DNA of 64,000 nt from Alnus glutinosa. Lineage: Eukaryota > Streptophyta > Magnoliopsida > Fagales > Betulaceae. Where the stretch lies: positions 28,826,001-28,890,000 of the forward strand of contig NC_084891.1 in assembly GCF_958979055.1 (NCBI RefSeq). Reading direction: 5' to 3'. Below, one piece after another: positions 25,375 through 35,762 of this stretch; the stretch's first letter is position 1; every line of letters begins with the position of its first letter. Below the pieces are notes generated by a model. That model saw only the letters and a list, made by a program, of their open reading frames with translations. It was not told the DNA's origin and did no database searches. Position numbers and translations under genes: made by a program.

Positions 25375-26148
25375 ATAGAAGGAAAAAAAAGGAATAGAAA
25401 AGTAGAAATGCTTCCATAACAATGAGAAAAGGCGATCAATTTAATAACACGATAATGTGCATGGTGACAAAGAATAAAAAGCAGTCTGTTTATGGATAAT
25501 GTCATTTACTGTTACTGTTAGAACAGAAGCTAAATATTGAAGTTGTTGACAGCAGGGGCGGAACCACTCTAAGGCTTGGGAGGTTCATATTTTGGTGTTG
25601 ATGGGTTAGTGTTTGTATTTTTCCTCTTTGTTGATTAGTGTCTTTCGGCTTGATTATGTAAACCTTCCCAAAAGTTTCAACCCCACGTGCCCTTGTCCCA
25701 TGATAATGTTGAAAGACGTACAGCAACAACTCTTCCTCTATTTGTCGATTCGATCTCTTCAACCGACTGAAACTTCCAGCTGCTTCGTCCCTTTCTTTTA
25801 GCTGTATATTAAATTGTTATCCTCTATGTTCATGTGCCCGCCCCTTTCATCAAATAATCAGCCATAAGACTTCTTCACGTCTCTCTTATCTTCCAGGGGA
25901 TGGAAGAGCGGAAGGCTCCGTTAAAGTTAAACAATTTTTTTTTTTTTTTTAAAAAAAAAACTATATTTATAATTTATGATCTTTTATCATTTTTGTAAAA
26001 GGGTATATAAACTTTAAAACGTGCCAATTTATAAAATCTATTTTTCAAAAAAAATTTCAACTTCAAATCCGTTAAATTTTTTTATTAAATCTTGTCATAG
26101 TTTTTAAAATATTCTTCCTTTTTTTTAGGAAAAAATAAAATAAAAGGA
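25375..26148. other. Gene-free spacer
   Basis: No gene recognised. GGGGCGGAACCAC at about 25555 resembles a motif (in reverse) at about 63520 and may be a transposon end. Confidence 0.5.
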
Positions 26149-26612
26149 AGGACTTTACTTAAGGGTACCGAACTATCAGCTTATTTGACTTAAGGGTACT
26201 GAACTTCAAAACGTTTTAAACTAGAGTATCATATTTTCAAAACGTCTCGATAACAAGTATTCTGTTAGGATTTGTCGTTAAATCATGTCAAAATTCTCAA
26301 AATACCCATGTGTTTTTTGTTTTGTTTTTTTTTTAAAAAAAAAAAAAAATTATAAAAAATTTCAAAGATTTAGGTATTGGTATTTTTGCAAATTTTGTTA
26401 AATTATGACTAACACTTAAATCCTAGCAATTTTTTTTTCCTAAAAAAAAAATGAGGGGTATTTTGAGTTTTGGCATGATTTAACAGCAAAATCTAACGGA
26501 GTACTTGCAATTGAGATGTTTGAAAAATTGGATACATTAGTTTTAGATGTTTTGAAGTTCAGTACCCTTAAATCAAATAGGCCGATAGTTCAGTACCCTT
26601 AAGTAAAGTTCT
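26149..26612. mobile_element. Foldback MITE with about 160-bp inverted arms
   Basis: The left arm starts GGACTTTACTTAAGGGTACC; the right arm read in reverse starts GAACTTTACTTAAGGGTACT, and they match along about 160 bases (26149-26312 and 26452-26612). The motif AAGGGTACTGAACT occurs twice per arm. No coding capacity. Confidence 0.8.
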
Positions 26613-27767
26613 CCAAAAAAAAATTAAAAAAATTACTAGGTTTAAAGTGTTGATCGGAATTTAATGAAATTTGTAAAAATAGCATTGTCTAAACTTTTGA
26701 AAAGATTTTAATTTTTTTTTTTAAAAATAAACACAAGGGTATTTTGATAATTTTTTTGATAGGATCTAACGAAAAATTCTAACGAACGGTTGAAATTGAA
26801 AAAACTTAAAAAATTGATACTTTAAATTGATATTTTTTAATATTTAAGTATTTTTTACAAAAGTGATGAAACATAAGAATAATAAGTAAAATTTTTCTTA
26901 TTTTTTTAATACCCGTTAAAGGTATTTGTTGATCACGTCACGTGGCAGGTTTTAGGCCTTTAATTTATTTTAAAAGATCTTGGCCATTAGCTGGATGCAC
27001 TAATTAATTCGCATCTAACATATCCACAAGAAGTGCATCAAATCAGTCTGCATCGTGAAGCTGTTATTAATGCCAAAAGGCTGATGCCATACTCCTCACC
27101 AAATTTGCCGACACAAATTAGGCGACTGAAGGGCAGCTGTCACATTTTACACCAACATAAAGAAAAAGATTTATTACGTACCACCACGATTGAAAACATT
27201 CCCGAACTTTCCTTGGATTGACACCTGGCGTTCTTCTCTTAGGACGTCCAAGTGAGAGATTAGCGCCATCTCCGTCAAGGAACAGCTGGGCTCCTCTCCA
27301 TTCCCAAAGTTATTTAAATCAAAGCATAAATCATTTATGGGCATGAATTTCCCCTCAATTAGGTCGGATTAATTTTATTCGATCTAAATTATAAAATTGA
27401 TATGTCTTCTTTAATATATGAAAAGTACATAATTTTTTAATTTGAAAAAAATTTCAATCCATTTATTAAGAACATACATGTATTGTGTAGCAAGATTTCA
27501 CTTTATTCACCAAATTAATCAAGATATATAAAAAGAAAATGTTTGGGAACCTTGCGGGTACTATTACAAAGTCATTTGACTAACCGACACGATAATATAT
27601 AATTAGTGAAATAATTAAATATGAATTTTTACATCATTTTGTAAATAACACGACTTTTGACGGGAATTAATTTTACAGTAAAAGTTGTAGTAGACTTGGC
27701 ATCACTCTTATCATAAATCTTTTACAAACTGATATAATAATCTATTTTCGGTCCTTAAAAGGCTTAA
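26613..27767. other. Gene-free AT-rich spacer
   Basis: No gene or clear element; the ORF at 27033-27221 has no recognisable motif. Confidence 0.5.
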
Positions 27768-27868
27768 TTTTTTTTTTTTTTTGACATGTCCACACTAATG
27801 GGAGAGGGGAGATTCGAACTAGTGACCTCCGCTTCATAAAGCGTGGTCCCCATCCGATTGAGCAATAC
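27768..27868 (-). mobile_element. tRNA-derived SINE
   Basis: On the - strand the element reads TTGCTCAATCGGATGGGG (box A like), then GTCACTAGTTCGAATCTCC (box B like), then ends in TGTC followed by an A run (T run at 27768-27782). The arrangement of promoter boxes and tail is that of a plant SINE. It does not fold as a complete tRNA, because the 3' acceptor half is missing. Confidence 0.7.
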
Positions 27869-30154
27869 TAATCAAAAGAATGATCAATTTCATTTGAAAT
27901 GGAGATGAGTCATTTAATGATCAAAATTTATATTATCATTTCATTTGAAAATTTTAAACGAGTGATATAACATTGTGTATATATATATTGTTAAATAAAA
28001 AAAATAAAATTTATAGCCATAAGATGACTCTACAAACCGTCAAAAACAAAATATAATTACTGTTAATTTCCAAGTTGTAAAATTGGATTCGATTTCAGTG
28101 CTTTCTTTCTGGAGTCCATGACTCAAAAGGACCTATTAACAGCATGTCTCCGTGGTCCATTACAAAATTTCTTGTTGCCCTTTGACGCGGGATTGCGAGT
28201 ACAACAAATTAAAGAAGAAAAGCCGTGGGTTTGGTACAATAATTCAAAACTTTTAATAATCTTGAAATTAATTTATATAATTGAGCATTGGGTGTCTCTT
28301 TCTAGCCTTCCATGGGGGGAATGAGGCGTGTCGACATGATCAACTTGTCGAACTTTACCCATTTTTTAGGCCAAATTCATGTTTAGCCGATAGACAATGT
28401 CAGTTCAAAGTGGGTCAGAGAGGGCATCATCACTTGCAAGTTGCACCTTCGTCAATACGCCAAAGGCCTCAAAGTGAAGTGATATATTCCAAGTTAGTAA
28501 TTATTATTCTGGATGGTTTGGCGACTATGATTTCAAAGTAAATATGATTTTATTTTTGTTTTTTCTTACAAATAAATAATATTTTATTCTACTTTTTCTA
28601 AATAAATAATATTTTATTCAACTTTATTTAATTTTATCTCACAAATTCAAACTTTAAAATTCACGCACCAAATAAAAATTGAATTCTGATTTCAAAAATC
28701 AAACACCCAAACAAACAGGGAATTTTCTGTTATATTAAAGAATGCTAATTTTTGTATTTATTTATTACAATTTTTTTTTTTATATGTGATGTATTTTAAG
28801 TGTTTTTTTTTTTAAAAAAATTAAATTAAATTATTGATATAAAAAGTTACTTAAAATACAAATTGTTAAAAGTACGTTGCGTTGAAAAAGAAAGCTTATA
28901 AAGTTGAAGTGTTTTTTTTTTGGTTTTCACCAAATATACAAACTTTTTATTTAGCACAAATTTTTAGATACTAAACACATTTTTATATTAAACTCTACAA
29001 TGAGGATAAAAATTCGTATGCCTTAAAAGAGAAGAGTTGCAAAACCTACATATTCCAAATAGGTGATCCCGCATTTTCCCTATTATCTTGGAAAAAGTTC
29101 CAACATTTTCTCGGATAATACAAAAGTTCCAACATTTTTCCTATTATCTTGGAAAAAAAACAAGTGACTCCCACTATTTGCATTCCTAAAGGCCTTATGT
29201 AATTTAGTAAAAACATACAGAAATGTATTGCAGCAACTTCATTATTAATTTATTATAACTAAAAGGTTTTGGCGAGTAAACACAAAGAATTATTCGCCTA
29301 CCAAATAATTAAAATATCATTAAATTAATTAATTTTTTTTTTTTTCTCGTTTCTCTCCCACAAAGCCCCTTCTCTTCCGTTTTCCATTCTCTCTCTTGTA
29401 ATGTTGATGGCCAAGAAAGCTTTTGATAATTAAATTGACAGAAAAAAAACGAATATACTTTTTTAATCTTACAATTTTTGAGGTCTTGGGTTGTTTTAGT
29501 TAGTTGAATGGCTTTTTTCAATGTTTTCTTAGCATCTAAACATGTTTGAAAATTCTAATATGAAAAGCACATTTTCGTATTTATGAATACGACCTGTTAG
29601 GATAAAGATAAATTCAAAATTACCACCATTAAAAAAAAATAAAGAAAACTAAAAAAATATTATTTAAATAGAATAATAATGATAATAAATAACTAAAATA
29701 GTAAAACTGTTAAGAATACTATAAAAAAATTGCTTTAAAAAAATTGATAGTTAAAATAAAAGAAAATAATTAATTGTTTTCACTAAATAAAATTGGATGA
29801 ATCTGCTAAAAATGCTTTATAACCAAAAATAATAATAAAAAAAATCCTGGCCCTTCCTTCTCTTTCTGTACTAGAAATTGATCCATTAAAAAGAACACAA
29901 ATTTAACCATGAATCACAGGTACAATACAGACAAAATAACAAACGGATATCTTTTATTTAAATTTTAAAAAACAAGAATTTAAATCTAATTAAACAACTT
30001 AGATATAAGCATATATATATATATATATAAAGCACTTACAAACAAAGATTACAAACCCAAACAATAACAAATAAAAGCAAAAAAAATACCATCAAATAAA
30101 CAAACAAAGCACGCCCACTTATCATCAATTCCTTTAAACACAGAAATGGTCCAC
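27869..30154. other. Gene-free AT-rich spacer
   Basis: Very AT-rich, with an (AT)n tract at 30009-30028. I saw no gene, and the short ORFs here lack motifs. The last part (about 30030-30154) is probably the dehydrin 3' UTR. Confidence 0.5.
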
Positions 30155-31500
30155 TCAATAAGCAGACTCTTTCTTCACATCCTTCTCTTTTTCTTTCTCC
30201 TCCTCGGTCTTGGGGTGGTATCCAGGGATCTTCTCCTTGATCTTCTCCAAAATGCCCTTCTTCTCCTTCGCCTCGCCTTCATAAGCAGGCGGCAGAGCAG
30301 AGGAGCCGTACTCGGTCGACGAGGGAGGAGGGACCTCTTCAGCCTTCTTGTTGTGCTGGCCGCCTGGAAGTTTTTCCTTGATTTTCTCAAGGAAGCCCTT
30401 CTTTTCCTCAGTTTGGGCCGGCTCTTCAGGAATATGGGCTACTTCCTCCTCGTACTTCTCAACGTGTACCGGAACGGTAGTGTCCTCGTACTTCTCGTGC
30501 TTCTCCTCTTTCTTCTCGTGCTTCTCCACATACTTATCCTCTTCCCTCTCGTGCTTATCCTCGTACTTCTCGTGCTTCTCCTCTTCCTTCTCTCCTGCTA
30601 ACTTCTCCTGGAGTGTACCCTTCAGTCCCTTCTTTTCCTTCCTTTCCTTCCTTTTCTTCTTCTTTTCTTCTCCTTCACCTTCCTCCTCATCGCTAGACTG
30701 CAAATTTCAAGCAATAACCATATATAACCTCTTTTAAAAGAGAGAAGAAAAAACAAAAACTCATATATATATTTAGAGAACTCTAATTTACGTGTGAAAT
30801 TTTTTTCCTAAGCTCTAGTTATAACGTATATCATAAATCTGATCATTAAAGGTGGCAACATGGGTCCCGTTTACATGTGCCGGCAAGTGGCAAAAGTTAT
30901 GCAGTGATTCATGCGATTGAACATGCCAAAAAAGTTGATGGGGATGATGGGTTATTCATCCAAAAAGAAAAGTTGATGGGGACTGGCTTTCCATTGCCAA
31001 TATCTGTGAGGTACTGTTTCATGTCTTGGATCTTACAATCTCAAGGGTTCGAAAATGGAAATATTGGTTCAGATAAACACGATGAGGCCATTCGACAGAT
31101 CCCCATGTACAGTTTCTTACGTTTAAGTTACAGAGACGACAGAACGAAAATCGGAGGAATAACCAAAACAAATAGAAAGCATATAAAAATAAAAATGAAA
31201 AGTATAGATACATACAGAGCTAGAACTGCTGCCGGATCGACGGAACTTCTCTGAGGGAGCGTGTTCCTTCTTGTCCTTCTGCTCCTCCTGCTTGTAATGT
31301 TCCTCTACCTTTGGCTCAGGTTCAGACACCTTGCATTTCTCGAACTCAGTGACCATCACCTCTTCTTGGGGTTTCTCGTCCTTTTTCTTCCCCAAGAAAT
31401 CGAACAACCCACGGTCCTTGGTCTCCACCCCACCCTGCTGATCATCCCCAACGGGCGCGGTGTCGTACTCATAACTCGGCTTGATGTGTTGTTCCGCCAT
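30155..31500 (-). CDS. Acidic SK-type dehydrin (COR47/ERD14-like LEA protein)
   Basis: Intrinsically disordered group 2 LEA protein that shields membranes and proteins in dehydrating or cold cells. Exons: 31216-31500 (ATG at 31500; the serine run ends exactly at the donor GTATGT) and 30155-30697 (begins [10 protein letters not shown]), giving 275 residues. Motifs: F-segment [12 protein letters not shown] (29-40), S-segment [15 protein letters not shown] (88-102) split by the intron, and two good K-segments, [15 protein letters not shown] (194-208) and [15 protein letters not shown] (241-255). A degenerate K-like segment, [14 protein letters not shown], lies at 117-130. Residues 131-175 are a Lys/Glu/His stretch with repeated KHEKYED-type units. 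The intron inside the Ser tract is the conserved dehydrin position. Upstream DNA has CRT/DRE and ABRE motifs. Confidence 0.95.
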
Positions 31501-31640
31501 ACTCAAACAACTAGAATACGATCAACACAGAAATAAAGAAGAACAACGATGGATTCAAGTTACTCTTGGTCACTGAATTATGCTTGTGAGAGTTTTTTTC
31601 AGATTTGTATCGATGGATTAGCATTACGAGAGTAAGGAGG

Positions 31641-31793
31641 TTTATATAGCACCCCCGCCACACGGATCTGACGCGATTATGCTCATCGGTTCAGCCAATC
31701 AATGTACCATTTCTGTAACCGACGTGTCGCATTAGCTTCCATAAAAAATGCCTTCATACTCTCGGGTTTACACGCTAAAAGATACTCGCCGAC
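31641..31793 (-). promoter_or_regulatory. Dehydrin promoter with TATA box, CRT/DRE and ABRE motifs
   Basis: TATATAAA (reverse strand, 31641-31648) lies about 140 bases before the ATG. Upstream are ACCGAC at 31718-31723 overlapping ACGTGTC at 31722-31728, and GCCGAC at 31788-31793. CCGAC cores bind CBF/DREB factors and ACGTG cores bind ABF/AREB factors. This fits cold, drought and ABA induction (inference). Confidence 0.7.
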
Positions 31794-31800
31794 ATTGGCT

Positions 31801-32439
31801 TGACAACTGTCCACTATTATTAACCTTTGCTATTTCTATCCTATTTAATACAATTTCTTAAATCTCAAATATTATTTTAAAATTAAATAATCATAATTTT
31901 AGTATTAATATTTATTAATTTTTTCGCAAAAAAATGTTATATATCACACTAGCATTCTATTCCTATCTTATTATGTTGGGGTGATAGGTTCTAAAGTCTA
32001 TGGATTATTTTAAAACAAAAATAAATAAATAAATAAAATAATGCTATACATTACACTTCCATCTTATTGAAGTAACGTGACAACGCTCGCTCCCAGTGAA
32101 ATGGGGTGTAATACATAACATTTCTAAAAATAAAAAAGAGTAATAATAAAAATTATATTTTTATCATACAACTATCTTATAATGTTAGCGTGACAGTCAC
32201 ATCCTTCCTTTAGATCAGTTATTGTTAAAAATAAAAAATTCAAGAGTTTGTTAAGGCTGTCATATTAACATTGTAACATAATTAGGAGAAAAAAATCAAT
32301 AATGACTACTAAATTTACCTCATCTACGTGGTAAGATAAAAATAGTATAAAAATGTAATGTATAATATATTATTTTTAATTATATTTATAAATATTATAA
32401 AATTTTAAACATTTGATTTTCAAAAATAATTCTAAAATT
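31801..32439. other. AT-rich spacer with MITE fragments
   Basis: Contains TGTTATATATCACACTAGCA and GTAATACATAACATTTCT in inverted arrangement (about 31936-32126), a possible small foldback element. No gene. Confidence 0.45.
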
Positions 32440-32885
32440 TCGAACATTGATGCGATTTTAGTGCAAGTTTGTGCGTGTAGAATACGCTGGCGAGAATGGG
32501 AAGGAGAAGTCAAAAGAATTAAAGAAGAAAGTAGAAAAGAGAAGAGGACACGCTGTACTCTTGGTGCGTGCATTCTGACCAATGATGCCACTGACACGTG
32601 GAAGAAGAACGTGGAAGGGTGTACTTGTGGGACCCGAAATTGTCGGCCTGTGACAGATAAATATGGGTAGGTCGGTGCGGGGACCCAGTGAAAGTTGGGA
32701 GCCTGTACACGTGGCAATGCGTTTGGAGCATCGAGATTTGCGACTGGCGGACAAATTGTACACCTCCATGTGGAGGTTTCGTTTATCCGTTTCATGTCGT
32801 CACTTTCCCAAGATACGTTACTTTGGGCGGAGTGCTTTAACAGGTAGTCGGTTTGGGGCGGTGTACAATATCTCACAAATATCAT
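32440..32885. other. GC-richer island with ACGTGG motifs and overlapping ORFs
   Basis: Base composition is distinctly less AT-rich than the flanks. It holds GACACGTGGA (about 32595) and TACACGTGGCA (about 32705). ORFs of 60 to 169 codons overlap on both strands, but none shows a known domain. It could be a promoter fragment of another gene, a gene relic, or an enhancer-like element. Confidence 0.4.
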
Positions 32886-35762
32886 AATAAAAATATCCTA
32901 ATATGCTTAATTATTATTATTTTTTTTTATTTTTTTTTGTAAGTTGCTGATTTTATTGGATTTAATAGTCGCTAGATATATATATATTTTTTTTAAAGGC
33001 CGATTGAATGGATACCAAGTCTTGCCAAATACGTATAGTGAGGTATTGATGTGTTATATAACATTTATTTTTTTTAATATATAGACCCACATCTTAATGT
33101 GGTGCTGATTGCAGTTATACTTTTTATTTATTATGCTAAAAAAAAAAAAAAAAGATGAGTAGATAACCTCCAATGTTTTGGGTCATTACGTATAGGGTAT
33201 CTACTATACAAATTTACTTAACTCCATTTACATTTTCTAAAATGTGTCACGTTTCATTAAAGTAAAATGTTTGAGGTATCTATCATGAAAATTCACTTAC
33301 AAATTTATATTTTATAAAAACGAGGTCACGTGAATTGGCACGTGATATGACAATCTACATTTTAATAGTTAATGTGATAATTTGAATATAGACTGTCACC
33401 TCAATTTGTAAAAATAATAAATACCATGTAAACTATTACATGTCAATATACATTTTAGTAACTGTCGTAATAAATGTCAAATAAACTGATATATCAATTT
33501 AGAAAGAATTTAACAGTAAAAACTCTATTACCAATTACAACACTAGTGTGACATATTCCATAGGCTCAATCAAACCCAATTAAAGTTCATAACTTGCATT
33601 TTAACCTTCATTTGTCAAATAATTATGAAAATATCAAACATTTTAACAATTCGGTTGGGGGGTGATATCACATGAAAGTACAAAATTCTTCCCATTTTAA
33701 GCAGAATTAGGTGGTGGTTTATGGGATGTTTCAAGCCAAAATTAACGTTAGAGTAATATTACTTATTGCGTGATTTGCAAAATAAGGCAAACATTTCTTT
33801 ATAAGAAAAACATTGCGTATTTATAGAAGTATTAGTAAGCTTGAATTATATAATGGGATGACTTTTCTTTATTTCTTAGCCCTGTAATGCAAATGCACTT
33901 GCGTGAGTCTTGTTGGCAGCTGACGAGCTCCAGTTGGGAACTTGGGATAAACTAACTTGTTGGCTTGTCGATGTACTTTTGGCCCAGCTACCCTGAATCT
34001 TAGCTGGCTTCGTACATCTTCAACAAACTAGGGGCATGATTGGGTAATGATTATTATTTTTTTTTGTTATTTTTAAAAATAAGTTTGAGTTGGTTTTTAA
34101 AATTCAAATTCTAATTAAATTTTATTGAACTTTTTTTTTTTTTAATTTTGTATCAAATTTTTTAAACCATTCAAATATAATTTCAAAAAATAAGTTCTTT
34201 CGATATTCGTAATTTTAAATATAATATAAAATAGTAAAATATAATACAAAAAAATTTCACATCCAAACAAGCCTTAACTTGCAAAGGTGGCTACAACAGT
34301 CAATGATTAGGCTCGAGTCGTCAGCCTCATTTGTTTGCCAATCAAGTAAGGCATAGTGAAATCATACTCTTATGATTGACAATTTGTTTATCTGATTAAC
34401 AAGCCCGACATAAAATTGAAGATTAAAGTTATCTTATATAAATTTATACTCATACTACAATACGACATAAACCCGACCTATTAACTCTATACGAAATTAG
34501 CGAGTTAAGATTGAGAGATAGGTTGAAATAAAATTAACCTACATAGTCTTATACTTATACCTTGACACGACTCGAATAGACAGGCGAACACAAATGTCGA
34601 CCTTTAGTTAGACAGCAAATTCAAAGTAGTCATACCACAATTGCAACCAAATCCATTTCAGTTTTGGATGGATCAAGCATTGGAAAAGTTGTTTGTAGTC
34701 TCCCTGGTTTAAAGAAGCAACGATTGATGCAACATGCATGTGCCCAAAGGCCGTGGGGTTATATCAGACGATTTGAAGAGCTAATGAACTTGACAGTAGG
34801 GGCAATTTAAAATGAGTGCTCCTTATTTGAAGCACCAATACAAAGAGGACTAACAGCTAAAGCAGAGGAATAGGTATTAATGAGAAAAGGAAGACCTTTA
34901 TTTTTTATGCCCATGACAGAGTACACAGGACTATGGTTGGTAGGGAAATATCATAATCTTCTTTTGACCTACAAACAGACCAAAAAAAAAAAGAAAAAGC
35001 ACTTTTGTTCCATGGAAGCAAAAGGGTAAAGAAGGGGAAAGAAGAAGAAGAATACAAACGATAAGGGGGAAGGAACAGGGCAGAATAGGACAGCCAGGCG
35101 ATACCTATTCTTATATACACCAACAAATAGAATTAGATTCTTCAATCAAGTAAAATTTATTACCAAAATTCCCTGGACCCACCAGAAAGCAATAATTCAA
35201 GACTTGAAATCCTAAGATACAAAATATATCGAGTGTGTAGATTAGTAAAATAAAAATGACGAGATCTATGTCCAAACTTATTTCTCTACAAATTCTCATA
35301 AATACCAGAAGCAGTCGTGCCATGTTGGAATGCTGAGTATAGCTTTTGTACTAAGGATGAGGGAACGTGCAATTATTGGAAACTAACAATAATTGTAATT
35401 CAACTCAATGATGAAATTTACAACCACCTAAGAGGATAAAATAATTCCCAATTAGTTACTACAAAAAATCTTGCAGCCCCCAAGAGGAATTCGAAAATAA
35501 ATCAAAGGCATTAGAATTTAGAAACAATTCAGACCAACCAAATCCTAAACTTAAATGTGCTCATCTAAGCATGCAAGTACTGTACAGGATGAAGCAGCTT
35601 TGGTACAACTTTAACCATAAGCTGAAGGCATAATTGCTATTCACTCAAATGACTGTGAACTCCCTCCAGCTAGTCTAAGTTATTCTCCAACATAAAGAAA
35701 ATCAAAATTCAGACAAGCAATGAGTTAGCCACTTCCACCAATCAGTTGATGCTCGTCTTCCT
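32886..35762. other. Long gene-free intergenic stretch
   Basis: AT-rich DNA with scattered short inverted motifs. No ORF shows family features. The part below 35762 must hold the 3' UTR of the histone demethylase gene. Confidence 0.5.

Noticed and set aside
27768-27868. Functional tRNA gene
   Set aside because: Boxes A and B are present but the acceptor stem cannot close and an A tail follows; it is a SINE.
30146-30737. Leu-rich and Ser-rich + strand ORFs resembling membrane proteins
   Set aside because: Antisense of the Lys/Glu-rich dehydrin exon, where AAG/GAG codons read as CTT/CTC.
30877-31254. 125-codon + strand ORF
   Set aside because: It lies across the dehydrin intron and exon 1 on the opposite strand and has no recognisable family.
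32376-32885. 169-codon reverse ORF and overlapping frames
   Set aside because: Several equally long frames overlap on both strands of a GC-richer island; none has a domain, so no gene is called.
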